This document shows positions 29,465-38,250 of a DNA stretch of 38,949 bases, in pieces (positions within the stretch are counted from its first letter, which is position 1; the number at the start of each line of letters is the position of its first letter). This DNA comes from Diplodia intermedia (Eukaryota; Ascomycota; Dothideomycetes; Botryosphaeriales; Botryosphaeriaceae): positions 1 to 38,949 of the forward strand of contig JAKEKT010000164.1 in the NCBI GenBank assembly GCA_021495925.1, in the 5' to 3' direction. Both the position numbers and the translations under genes were made by a program. A model generated the notes under the pieces. That model was not told the DNA's origin, made no database searches, and saw nothing but the letters and a program-made list of their open reading frames with translations.

Positions 29465-30043
29465 AAAAAAGTAAAAGCCGAATTTATGATGCAATCTTAA
29501 AACATGGTTACTCAAATTTCCAACTAGAAATCTTAGAATACTGTACAAAAGAAAATGTTATAAGTAGAGAACAATATTATATTGATTTATTAAAACCGGA
29601 ATATAATCTTAATCTTATAGCAGGTTCAAGGCTAGGTAGTATTCATTCAGAGGAAACAAGGGTAAAGTTGAGTAACTCTTTACGAGGGCGTAAATTGGCT
29701 GAAAATCATAAAAATTTACTTAGTTTAGCATCTAAAGGTGTAAGTAATCCTAACTTTGGTAAAAACCATAGTGCAGAAACTAAAGCCTTAATTCGTATGG
29801 CAAGATTAGGTAAATCTATTCTTTCAGAATCGGTTAAGGATAGAATGAGTGCAGATAGAGGTACAGCCGTAAAAGTTTTAGATTTAAATACTAATGAAGT
29901 TACAGTTTATACTTCTATGACTAGAGCAGCTGAAGCTATGGGTGTTACGCGCCCCTCTATTTCAAAAAGACTTAAAGAAGCACAGGGTCCTATAATTGTA
30001 AAAAAACGTTTCAAAGTTGAAAGGGTTAACGAAGACTCTTAAA

Positions 30044-30880
30044 GTAGACTTAAGACGTAGATTATTGGAGTATTACAATGTCAATAGACTACTAAACGAA
30101 GGAACTATGCCTATTAATGCTGCATTATTAAAATATGGTTATCATAACTTTAGTCTTACTGTCTTAGAAATCTGTGACAAAGATAGTCTTATGTCTAGAG
30201 AAAAACACTTTTTTGAAGTATACTCTCCAGAGTATAATATATTAAAAATACCTGGAAGCCCTTCACGAGGATCTGGATGAAAACATTCAGAAGCTGCTGT
30301 AGAGAATATGCGTGCTGCTGCCAACAGTAGAAGTAAATCTCCAGAAATTTTAGCTAAATTGTCTGCAGCTCAATCTAGTAGTATCAAAATTGAGGCAACT
30401 GATTTGGTAACAAATACTTCTACTATTTACCCCGCCATTAGAGCTGCTGCCCGTGCTTTAGGTATTGATAAAAGATATATCGAACATTACATTTACTTGA
30501 ATTCAGATAAACCTGTTTTAGAGAGATATACTTTTAAATTCCTCAACTCAGATGGCGAAAGTCCAAAATTAGTTAACGGAGAAAAAGTTCAAAAAACTAG
30601 TCTTAAAGTGGAGGTTACTAATATTGTAACTAAGGAGATTACAATATACCCTTCTATTGGTGCTGCAGCTAGAGCATTAGGTTTTCGTCAACCGAGTATT
30701 TCTTTATACTTAAAAGAAAATAGAACTAATGGATCCCCCTCCTCCTCCCCCCTACCCCCCCCACAAGTGTGTGGGGGGGTTAAGGAGGGGGATCCATTGG
30801 TTCCACGCCCCGCCCCCCGAAGGGGGGGCGGGGCTAGAACTAATCCTTTTAAGGGGATATATTTGTTTAAATTAGTTTAA
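30044..30880 (+). pseudogene. Outer GIY-YIG gene of atp6 intron 2, 3' part
   Basis: Reads VDLRRRLLEYYNVNRLL, INAALLKYGYHNFSLTVLE and MSREKHFFEVYSPEYNILK (catalytic Glu region), then two modular DNA-binding repeats (SIKIEATDLVTNTSTIYPAI; SLKVEVTNIVTKEITIYPSI with AARALG helices), stop at 30878-30880. TGA is Trp near 30278. A 114-bp GC element is inserted in frame near the C-terminus. Confidence 0.8.
30721..30844. mobile_element. Double-hairpin GC element with 10-bp duplication TAGAACTAAT, in frame
   Basis: TAGAACTAAT is at 30721-30730 and 30835-30844. The interior has a long stem, GGATCCCCCTCCT...AGGAGGGGGATCC with an inner CCCCCCCCACAAG/TGTGTGGGGGGG hairpin, then TTGGTTCCAC and GCCCCGCCCCCC-GAA-GGGGGGGCGGGGC. 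Element plus one target copy is 114 bases (38 codons), so the frame is kept. It shares GGTTCCAC, the GAA loop and the TAGAACTA target with the element at 29408. Confidence 0.88.
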
Positions 30881-31047
30881 GACTACTTTGGTTCATTTCG
30901 TGCACTTTACAAGGTGGAATATAATCAGTATTATTGTTATAACTATACAGGGTTTCAATCTTGCATGTAACCTTATATAGAAAAATAAGAAAACTTTTCT
31001 TATTGTCCGTTTACATAATCAGAGGATAAATTTGTGGGACGACTGAG

Positions 31048-31181
31048 TGGACATATGCTATTAAATATTTTAAGTGGTTTCACTTACAATATTATGACAT
31101 CTGGAATAATATACTTCTTCTTAGCTTTATTACCATTAGCATTTATTATTGCTTTCTCGGGATTAGAGTTAGCTATAGCAT
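31048..31181 (+). CDS. atp6: atp6 exon 3
   Basis: Reads (S)GHMLLNILSGFTYNIMTSG, FFLALLPLAFIIAFSGLELAIA. The end at T31181 is supported by P1: exon AGCAT pairs with intron GTGCT (31195-31199), with U-G at the junction. Exon 4 supplies TT to make Phe. Confidence 0.94.
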
Positions 31182-31667
31182 TATTATCTGTATAGGTGCT
31201 GAGGGTGAAAGTCCCTCCTAGTCGTTATTAAGCATGGTAACGTCCAAGCGGAACATGTAATATGTAAATTATTAATCATAAATAACGGCCGGACATGGTG
31301 AAAACGGTTAACAACTCCCTAGTTGAAGACCGTCGGTGGCTTAGGAACATTGCTACAGACTGGTTCACCTACGTAGAGCTGAAATGCTCGCGAATGTACA
31401 GTCGGAACTTAGAATCGGCCTTAATAGGCTGATTGGTGTGAAGGGTTCCTCTATGTTAAATAGTAGGAAAGTGTCAGAGCACTTCTAAAAACACCTGTGG
31501 GGCTGCCTCGCTTGAGAGTCCGTCGCTTTACAGCGATCACTATGTGACCTCCCGATCTTCTTTTTATTTATGAAATAAATAAAAAGAAATTGAGGGGAGG
31601 CGGCGACTCTCAGTGGCTAAAAAATGTATTTTTTTTTTACGCCACCCACTTAAGATAACTAAGTTTG
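31182..31667 (+). mobile_element. atp6 intron 3, small group I intron (family B) without ORF
   Basis: A 486-base intron with a family B core: GAGGGTGAAAGTCCCTCC, GTGAAAACGGTTAACAAC, GAAGACCGTCGG, CTACAGACTGG, GAAATGCTCGCG and ATGTACAGTCGG. It ends G31667. No protein gene is present; a structured GC repeat sits at 31500-31615 in its 3' half. Confidence 0.88.
31500..31615. repeat. Structured GC repeat, copy N
   Basis: GAGAGTCCGTCGC pairs with GCGGCGACTCTC at the outer ends. Inside, CAGCGATCAC-TAT-GTGACCTCCC, then an AT hairpin (TCTTTTTATTT and AAATAAAAAGA), then GGGAGGCGG. The modules match copy M. Confidence 0.75.
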
Positions 31668-31735
31668 TTATTCAAGCTCAAGTTTTTGTAGTCTTAACAT
31701 GTTCTTACATTAAAGATGCTCTGGAGTTACATTAG
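31668..31735 (+). CDS. atp6: atp6 exon 4
   Basis: Reads (F)IQAQVFVVLTCSYIKDALEL then His and TAG 31733-31735, the conserved C-terminus of subunit a. A second copy of its last 19 codons lies at 33721-33777, with synonymous changes only. Confidence 0.94.
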
Positions 31736-32508
31736 TTTATTGTTAAATAATTTATAGAAAAATCACATATAAAAACTTATGGTAATAACTAAAAAAAAGT
31801 TAAATGCAACTTTTAAGTAAAATATTTATTTGTAATTTTTAATAGTAATGGTGATCATTGTTTATAATAATGGTTACCTTATATTACTCTTTGTTTTAAT
31901 TATTTGTTGACTTACCGCGCGGATATGCACGGTGTTACTAGAGACTGTTTACTTTCTATAAATAAGGTCCACTTAGGTTACTAATATTTTTAATTTGTTC
32001 TTATATCATAGGACTAGGGGGTCCCTTAAAAAAATATATATTTTTTTTTAAAGGACTAGGACTAGTTCTTATTGTTGTTGTGAAGTTGTCAGTTTATTTT
32101 CATAAATGATGAACTATGCTACGAACTAACATGACCTTAGATATTAATGTATTATTTATATTTTATACAAATATGACAGTAATACTATTCCTTCGGGCGC
32201 GCCGCCTCCCGACTCTACCCTGTAGAGTCAGTTTCCAGCTAAGCTGGAAACCTAAGGGAGGTCACACACTGCCTTAGCAGTGTGTGATCGCTGTCAATAT
32301 TTTGTATTTTATGTAATAAAATACAAAATTTATTTTATTTTATGTAATAAAATAAAATCAGCGACGGCGCGGACGATAAGTTAAAGTATTAGGTAATTAA
32401 CGCTTTGTGCTCATCTTATTTATTAATAGTTAAAACTATAAAGGTAATATCTTAATTTTGTAAACAGTCTAGTGGGCATTAACTATTTTTTTTTTATTTA
32501 ATAATTAC
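31736..32508. other. Spacer after atp6 with a third structured GC repeat
   Basis: No gene is seen. 31756-31780 has ATCACATATAAAAAC, a 3' flank also found in similar form after the displaced atp6 fragments. 31830-31860 (TTTGTAATTTTTAATAGTAATGG) resembles 19270-19300. An AT-rich inverted repeat is at about 32028-32060 (AAAAATATATATTTTTTTTT). Copy O of the structured repeat is at 32195-32370. Confidence 0.55.
32195..32370. repeat. Structured GC repeat, copy O (reverse orientation)
   Basis: The modules read as the reverse complement of copies M and N: CCGCCTCCC, then GGGAGGTCAC, then GTGATCGCTG. Between them are extra perfect hairpins: GACTCTA-CCC-TGTAGAGTC, GTTTCCAGCT-AAGCTGGAAAC and CACACACTGC-CTTA-GCAGTGTGTG. 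It is followed by TTTTGTATTTTATG/TAATAAAATACAAAA and GCGACGGCGCG, closing with the left-hand GCGCGCCG. Confidence 0.75.
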
Positions 32509-33705
32509 ATGTTACTTTTATCTTTATTAATAAGTTTATTTATAATCTTTGCAATATTTTTAATGTTTGGTTCAAAAAATCAATGTTGAGTACTTATGTA
32601 TACATTGTTCATTTTATTTCTATTAATAACTATTTACTATATAAAGGTCCATTATATTTACTTTTATGAATTAAAAGTTTTAAATGACTTGCATTATTTT
32701 AGTTTACCTGTTTTAACTAAATTAACTACAAGACAAGGTTATTCTCAAGAACAAACAATTTCTGTTAAAAAATTACATCCTTGATGAGTAACAGGTTATA
32801 CTGACGGAGAGGGTAGTTTTATTATAAATACTCTTAAAGCTAAAACTACTAAAATAGGTTATACTGTTAAACTTAAATATCAAATTTCAGTACATCCTAG
32901 TGATGAAGCTATTTTACATTCTTTAAAGGCATTTTTTAATAACGTAGGGCATATAATTTATACTAAACATTATGTAGCATATAGAGTAGAGAATTTCTCA
33001 GATATTAGAAATGTTATTATCCCACATTTCTCTACTTATCCTTTACAATCTACTAAATTTGTGTATTTTTATTTATTCAAGGCTGCCGCAGATATTATAA
33101 ATAAAAAGGAGCATCTTACTATAGAAGGTTTTAGTAAATTGTTATCCTACAAAGCTGCTTTTAAAAAAGGATTAGCCGCATCTATTTTTCAGTCTGAGTT
33201 TTCAAAAACTATTCCCTTTAATATAAAAGGTATTTTTATAGAACAATACACTAAATTAGTGCCCGAGTATGTCTCAGGATTTGTAGCCGCAGATGGTACA
33301 TTTTTTATATCTAGACCCTCTTTCAATGCTAAATGGCCTAATTATGATGCAACGTTTGCTATAGCCCAAAACCAAAGAGATGAAGGTTTATTAAATAGAG
33401 TAATAAAAACTCTTTGTTGCGGTAGTATTAAAAAAGATAGTAATGGTATGCGTCATCTATCTGTACGAAATAAAATGGAATTACATACTATAATTGTTCC
33501 TTTCTTCACTAAGTATCTTATTAATACAGAGAAATCTCAAGATTTTGAGCTATTTAGTATTGCAGTTTCTATACTATATGCTAACAAAGGTAAAGGTTTA
33601 AAAAACCTTACTGAAGAGCATATTAAACAATTAGATTACTGTATTTCTTCTATGAATAAGAATAGATACTCACCAAAAATATCCAAAATAGAAGATGATA
33701 TTTAA
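32509..33705 (+). CDS. LAGLIDADG endonuclease with a membrane N-terminus, downstream of atp6
   Basis: 398-residue frame from ATG 32509 with TGA as Trp. The first about 50 residues form one or two membrane helices (MLLLSLLISLFIIFAIFLMF, then YTLFILFLLITIYYI). A few positions (GSKN..W.L) recall the start of NAD6, which is only a guess. Motif 1 is VTGYTDGEGSF (about 32788) and motif 2 is VSGFVAADGTF (about 33271); catalytic acids are present, though motif 2 has Ala at the first acidic position. Signatures LFKAAADIINKKEHLTIEG and FAIAQNQRDEGLLNR are present. It is not inside a recognisable intron: it lies between complete atp6 and a displaced copy of the atp6 end, the position of the endonuclease in end-replacing atp6 elements. 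Confidence 0.85.
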
Positions 33706-33720
33706 GTGAACTATTTTTAT

Positions 33721-33777
33721 CAAGTTTTCGTAGTTCTAACATGTTCTTACATTAAAGACGCTTTAGAATTACATTAA
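33721..33777 (+). pseudogene. atp6: Displaced atp6 C-terminal fragment 1
   Basis: Reads QVFVVLTCSYIKDALELH and TAA. Compared with exon 4, 8 of 57 bases differ, all synonymous, including TAG to TAA. There is no start or upstream reading frame. It starts 15 bases after the stop of the LAGLIDADG gene. Confidence 0.9.
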
Positions 33778-34150
33778 TTTATTACTAAGTATATACATAT
33801 AAAAAAAAATTCTCATACATATAAAAGAAATTACATAAAAAAAAGATCTACAGATCTTTTCTAGAATTAAGTACTAGCATCATTACGCATCAATTGATAC
33901 TATTGATGCGTATTTTGGATTATATTTTCTTTTTCGTATATAGCTGCAGGTATTATGTTGTAATTATTCTTTAATTAAGCTTTTATCTGTGGTATTGAAA
34001 AAATTACTTGGGAGTATAATATATTATATTCATTTTCCGAAATAATACTTAAATAGGAAAATGTGTGAAAAACAACTAAATTGTTTAAACAAAAATTTAT
34101 ATAGGTGCGTAATTTATTTGTAAAAAATTTTATTGATTTTAGGTAGTTTG
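33778..34150. other. Spacer with two perfect hairpins
   Basis: No gene is seen. AAAAGATC-TACA-GATCTTTT is at 33841-33860 and ACGCATCAAT-TGATACT-ATTGATGCGT is at 33885-33911. They follow the displaced atp6 end and could be transcript processing or termination signals. The rest is AT-rich leader. Confidence 0.6.
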
Positions 34151-34215
34151 GAAATTTAGAGGTTACCCATTCTATTTTTTTAATTTTCCTCTTTTTTTTA
34201 ATTTATAATTAAATA
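34150..34215 (+). promoter_or_regulatory. Shared leader motif before the 600-codon ORF
   Basis: TTTAGAGGTTACCCATTCTA followed by a T-rich run and CCTCTTTT, ending at ATG 34216. The same order and almost the same spacing occurs before ATG 37239. It is probably a promoter or 5' leader recognised by one factor. Confidence 0.6.
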
Positions 34216-36018
34216 ATGCAAAAATATATCGAAAAAATTGATCAAAGTAGGTTTGAATGTTCAAGTGGTGGTGATATTTCTAAAATTAAACATTTAGAAG
34301 GTGTTGTTGATTATTCCCCAGTAGTAATATTTCCTGGAAAGGTAGCTGAATCTGAAGATGATTTTTCTGATACATCGTCTGTAATGTCTGAACCTGTTAA
34401 AGCTGAAAGCTTTAATCCTGAAAAGGTTTTATTTAATCAAGCACCACTCAACCTTGAAAGTACTAGTTTAAATAATATGAATGAAAGAGCTGCAAGTCTC
34501 TTTTGTGATGGACCTAGTGTTGGTGTTACTTTTAAAAGTGAAAAGTTTGATTTTATTAATAGATTAAAGGATAGATGTGAAGAGAGTATCTGTTGAGATA
34601 AATTTGAAAGTACTGCTGTTGATGTTACAGATACACAAGGCGTTACTGATACAGATGGAGCTGCTTTTGTTACAGATACACAAGGCGTTACTGATACACT
34701 AGGTGCTACAGACACTCTATGAGAAAGTGTTGTAAACTATTTAAACCAATTATTTGATGTATTTAACACATATATTCCCGAAATTTTATATTCACATTCT
34801 TTTTATTTTGGTTTATCAGTTTTATTGGGTAATCTGATTGTTAAAATGTCTAAAAAGTATAACAGTCGAAGTACTAGAACAAGTAGTAGTAGTAGTCGTA
34901 GTACAGTTTCAAATGTTTCTAACAGCACTGTAGCAATAAGTAGTTCATATTATGGTGATGCTAATGTGGTAGAGTCTATGAGTACTGATAATATGGATAT
35001 TAGTACCGTAGAAAATCAAGATACAGAATTAGCAGAGTTAGAAGAGTTTTATGAAAGTCCTATTAATCCATTACCTAATGAACCACTTCCTTATATGGAA
35101 TATATTATATTCAAAACAGCTTTAAAAGAATTTAATAATGAATTAACAAATCACAGTAAAATTAAGCGTTTGAAAGGTATGTTAAAAAAGATTAGATGAA
35201 TTCTTACTGAAAATTACCATCAAAAAACACATATAAGGAATTTCTTAACGAAAAGTGAAGCTAATTTAGTAACAGAAGGGGTAAATTTAGGTTTATATAA
35301 CATAGAATTGTTTAAGGCCGGTGCAAGTGAAAAAGAGTATTTTTATGCAGATCATAAAATCTTAGAGCATCATAGCACTACTATTACGGATTTTCTTTTA
35401 AGACATTATTTTTCTGAAGAAAAATGATTAATAACACCACAGAAAAATCAGAGTAATAGAAAGATACCAGATTATATGATCCAAGGGCTTTACAAAGTCG
35501 AAGGTGAATTTAAGTTAGTTAATAAAGTTTTAGTCGAAATTAAGAAAGCTAATGGAGAGAGCTTCAATAGTATTATTAAACAAGTCCAAAAATCCGGATT
35601 AATGTCTTCTGGGTATGATGGAGAATACTCTGGTAATGAAAATCTTTTTGACGGTCCATCAATGTTCCATATATGTGTGAGAGGTAAACAAATAGCTTTT
35701 CTAGAAAGATATAATTATGCAAGTTACTTAACTGAAGAAAGTGTGGCTAATTACCAAGGAATAATACCATTAACACAACCTGTGCAAGAAGGAGTCGGCT
35801 TAGAAAATGAAAACTGGTCGCAGTTAAAAGAGGAAATGTGGGAAAAGAGTGATAAAAGCAAATACAATAGATTTCCATATGAAAAGGATCATGAAATTTT
35901 TGATAGTTATGAAGGTAGTTATTTTGTGTTTGATATAGAACGTGATCATGAATTAATACATAAAATATTATACTATATAAGTAGTAATTTACCTAGACAA
36001 CATATCAAGGATAAATAA
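34216..36018 (+). CDS. 600-residue accessory protein with a possible PD-(D/E)XK nuclease core
   Basis: One open frame when TGA is Trp. The N-terminal part (1-190) is acidic and Ser-rich; a 30-bp exact repeat at 34624-34653 and 34669-34698 encodes VTDTQGVTDT twice. About 190-210 is hydrophobic (SVLLGNLIV). 215-250 is Ser/Thr-rich. 280-600 is a folded-looking region. Within it, RKIPDYM (Pro418-Asp419) is followed 22 residues later by LVEIKK (Glu441-Ile-Lys443) after a beta-like stretch, then a helix with IIKQVQKSG. This is the spacing and pattern of PD-(D/E)XK nucleases. No LAGLIDADG or GIY-YIG motif is present. It sits between two displaced atp6 fragments, where an end-replacing element would carry its endonuclease. 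The motif assignment is by eye and unproved. Confidence 0.75.
34624..34698 (+). repeat. Exact 30-bp direct repeat inside the 600-codon ORF
   Basis: GTTACAGATACACAAGGCG plus 11 more bases occurs at 34624-34653 and 34669-34698 with a 45-base period, in frame. Confidence 0.9.
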
Positions 36019-36020
36019 AA

Positions 36021-36188
36021 ATGGTTAAATTTCTAAATTATGTTGTGCTTTTATTTGTTGTAAATACTCTATGTTCTAATAAGGGAGATATAAAATATGG
36101 TTGATATCTATTCTTTGTGCGGGGTGGAGCACTAAGTTATATTGTAGGAGTTTTAATACTATTTATGATATTAGACATTAGGGTATAA
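36021..36188 (+). CDS. Small two-helix membrane protein ORF
   Basis: 55 residues starting at ATG 36021, two bases after the stop of the 600-codon ORF. It has two hydrophobic segments (FLNYVVLLFVVNTL and ALSYIVGVLILFMILDI) separated by a short basic turn with RGG, and one TGA-Trp. Tight coupling suggests co-translation with the upstream gene. I do not recognise it; a chance ORF is possible but the hydropathy is membrane-protein-like. Confidence 0.5.
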
Positions 36189-37171
36189 AAAACACTCACT
36201 TAGATTCAATCTTTCTTTGTAAATAGAGTTATTTTAGAGGTATGGCTCTTATTATTACCTCTAGATACTTTTTTTCAATATAGGGCTGTGTTATAATAAA
36301 TAAAATGTTTGAAATAAAAAATAGTATAGTTGTTTAAATTCTAATATAGATAAATCTAATGTTAGAAGTATACATAAAAAAAAAAGGAGAATATTTTACT
36401 TTCTATTATTTCTTTAATAAGGTAAATTAATTAAGGGTATATTCACTTTATGTTTAACTTTCCATTTTTATTACTTTTAATATTTTAATATGAAAAAAAA
36501 TTTTTTTTATTCTCAGTTTGTACTGATTCATTTTAATTTTATATAACACACTAAATAAAGGGTTTGTGTATTTTTTTATATTGGAGGGAGCTATTTTTTT
36601 TTTTGGTTTGTGAGGTTTGTTTTTTGTTTTTTTAATTTGCGTTATTTTATCGAATTCATCTTTTTTTTTGCACATCCTTATGAGGAGAGGATGTTATAAT
36701 CTTATCTCCTTACAGTATATTAATTAAAGGTATGTGTACTGTAAGTTATCTTTTATTTAACTTGTGATTTTTTTTGTCTTTTTTTATTTGGCTAGCCCCC
36801 CTTACCCCACAATTTGACACATGTGTCAAATTGTGGGGTTAGGGGGTCTCCCCCTGCTTAAGCAAGGCTTGCTGGGGCAACCCCCCCCCCCGGGGTATTT
36901 TTGGATTTTTTTTTGGTATTTATAATTAATAACTTTTTTTTATTCCTAACAGTAAGGAATGTTATCTTTCTTTATACAAAATTTATTTGTAAGTAATTTT
37001 TTAGCTAATTATTTTTTGTTTTTATACAGGTGTGAATAGTAGTATAATAAAAAGTTTATATTGAAAACATAAAATCTAATAATAGTATCGATAATTATTA
37101 TAAGGGTTTATTGGTGGTATATTGTTTATTTATATAAAACAATTTTTGCTCTTGTATTGCAAGTTTGAGTG
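36189..37171. other. AT-rich spacer with a long GC palindrome
   Basis: No gene is seen. AGAGGTA...TACCTCT hairpin at 36233-36264. Two loosely similar stretches starting TTAATTAA (36427 and 36721). 36790-36896 contains a near-perfect palindrome, CCCCACAATTTGACAC-ATG-TGTCAAATTGTGGGG, with outer CCCCC/GGGGG, then a TTAAGCA/TGCT hairpin and a C11GGGG run, a double-hairpin GC cluster. Confidence 0.65.
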
Positions 37172-37238
37172 GAATTTAGAGGTTACCCATTCTACTTTAT
37201 TTTTTTTCCTCTTTTATTATAAATTAAAATACGAAAAC
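37172..37238 (+). promoter_or_regulatory. Shared leader motif before the basic ORF
   Basis: AATTTAGAGGTTACCCATTC then TACTTTATTTTTTTTCCTC, with ATG 37239 following; it matches 34150-34215. Both motif copies end about 40-45 bases before the start codon. Having the copy here supports starting this ORF at 37239 rather than at an upstream in-frame start. Confidence 0.6.
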
Positions 37239-38063
37239 ATGATCAACAATAACAATAACAATAACAATAAAGGTTTAGATAAAAATATATCATTAGAAAT
37301 TATGAATAAAATTTTTTCTAACTCAAAGGGTGTAATGAGTATCATTGCTTTTTCTAAATTTAAATTTCCAAAAAGCGGAGAAAATGTTGATGTATATGCA
37401 ACTGCGCTGTTTACATTCGAGACACCAAGCAGTAGTGCGGAGGAAATCGAAGCAAGATTGGATCTTCTTAGATTTAAAAATTTGCTTATATTTGACATAG
37501 AACCTGATGGTGCGGGCATAGGTAATTATCAAAAGTGACATCACTTTAGAAATTATATAGGTAGAAATGTGCATATGTGTAAAATTATTCCTGTTACTAA
37601 TAGTGAATTATTTAGTGAGGCTTTTCTAGGAGGTCTAAGTGAAGCAAGTGAGATATGTAAAGATCTTAAAATTGTATTTATATTGAGAGGAATTAAATGA
37701 AGTTTACTTAAAATAGGATTAAAAAAATATAATATAAATCTTAATAGTGGAAATAACACCTTAAAACGTGTACTTTCACCTCAACAATTCGTATTATCTA
37801 AAGTAGCAATGATATTATATGGTTTTAATACTAAAATTGTAACAGATTCATTTGCAATTCTTTCTCGTAACCCTGCATTAAGTAGATCATTATTTAATTT
37901 TACTGATGAAGATACAGAAATTTTTATCGATTCATTCCCATATGGGAAAAAAATCTTCGAAGGAGAATGTAATAATAAGTTTTCATCAAAGGATGAAATA
38001 AATAAAAGAAAAAAAAATGCGAGGGGGGAAAGAGGGGAGAGGACAGGTTTTATTACTAAATAG
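37239..38063 (+). CDS. Accessory ORF with a basic C-terminus, unknown function
   Basis: 274 residues from ATG 37239, the start after the leader motif; two TGA codons are Trp. An Asn run at the start (codons AAC/AAT, 37242-37265) comes from an AACAAT microsatellite. The body reads as a compact mixed alpha/beta protein (VMSIIAFSKFKFPKSG, LIFDIEPDGAGIGNYQKW, FILRGIKWSLLKIGLKKY). The last about 30 residues are strongly basic (KDEINKRKKNARGERGERT), suggesting nucleic-acid binding. No family is recognised. It shares its leader with the 600-codon ORF, so the two are probably one functional unit. Confidence 0.65.
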
Positions 38064-38178
38064 TTATAAAAGTACTTAAACCTATTATGTTTTTTTGTCT
38101 AGGTTTACTGTTACTGTTCTAGTTTGCTTAGGTGGGCGGCCCCTTTTATTAGTTTAACATAGTATATATCATACCTTG

Positions 38179-38250
38179 CACATGTTACTAAATATTCTTA
38201 GCGGTTTCACTTACAATATTATGACTTATGGTATTATTTTCTTTTTCCTT
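38179..38250 (+). pseudogene. atp6: Displaced atp6 fragment 2 (exon 3 region)
   Basis: Reads HMLLNILSGFTYNIMTYGII then FFFLS, matching the start of exon 3. Early differences are synonymous; later ones change residues (Ser to Tyr, Tyr to Phe, Ala to Ser) and similarity ends near 38250. It begins close to the intron 2 insertion point. It is more decayed than fragment 1. Confidence 0.85.

Larger units (their letters stand above)
28709..30042 (+). pseudogene. Inner GIY-YIG gene, broken by two small insertions
   Basis: From ATG 28709 the frame reads a leader with RNYSSISRDL and VTPVVEYPDAYLNKSIIL to TAA at about 29190. The GIY-YIG motifs then appear in another frame (NKVGIYRWVNKVNG, TYVGSSVNLGRRF; about 29290-29375), and the rest in a third frame (IYDAILKHGYSNFQ, SREQYYIDLLKPEYN, DNA-binding repeats, stop 30042). 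The two breaks are a hairpin insertion (about 29174-29289) and a 49-bp double-hairpin element (29416-29464). The TGA at 29012-29014 is Trp. Complete in content but not translatable as one protein. Confidence 0.75.
28683..30049 (+). mobile_element. GIY-YIG element inserted in the outer GIY-YIG gene, flanked by GTAGAC
   Basis: GTAGAC is at 28677-28682 and at 30044-30049. Skipping the 1367 bases from one copy to the other joins SSVD to LRRRLLEYY in one frame. The inserted DNA is little more than one endonuclease gene, whose stop (30042) lies one base before the second GTAGAC. Confidence 0.8.
27799..31047 (+). mobile_element. atp6 intron 2, group I (core family A) with nested GIY-YIG genes
   Basis: The core is at 27832-28165: AAATTCCGGGGAAGCCC, GATCGCGGATCTAAGTCAG, AAAGAGCAACGAGTAGACGG, AAGGTGTACTC and AGTAACTCAAGATTAAAG. 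It is followed by three imperfect 30-base tandem repeats (28273-28360, each ACACCTTTAAA-like then AAAGT), then one GIY-YIG gene split by another. 30881-31047 is unassigned intron 3' sequence. Confidence 0.85.

Noticed and set aside
31191..31230. GTGCTGAGGGTGAAAGTCC after atp6 exon 3, considered as a group II intron start
   Set aside because: P1 pairing at T31181, the family B group I core and the terminal G fit a group I intron, and no group II domain V is seen.
32509..32600. N-terminus of the LAGLIDADG ORF as a nad6 exon
   Set aside because: Only a few residues (GSKN and hydrophobic pattern) match and no other nad6 exon is present in the window; too weak to call.
36454..36675. Minus-strand lysine-rich frame
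   Set aside because: It arises from poly-T and AT-rich sequence; no start context or homology is visible.
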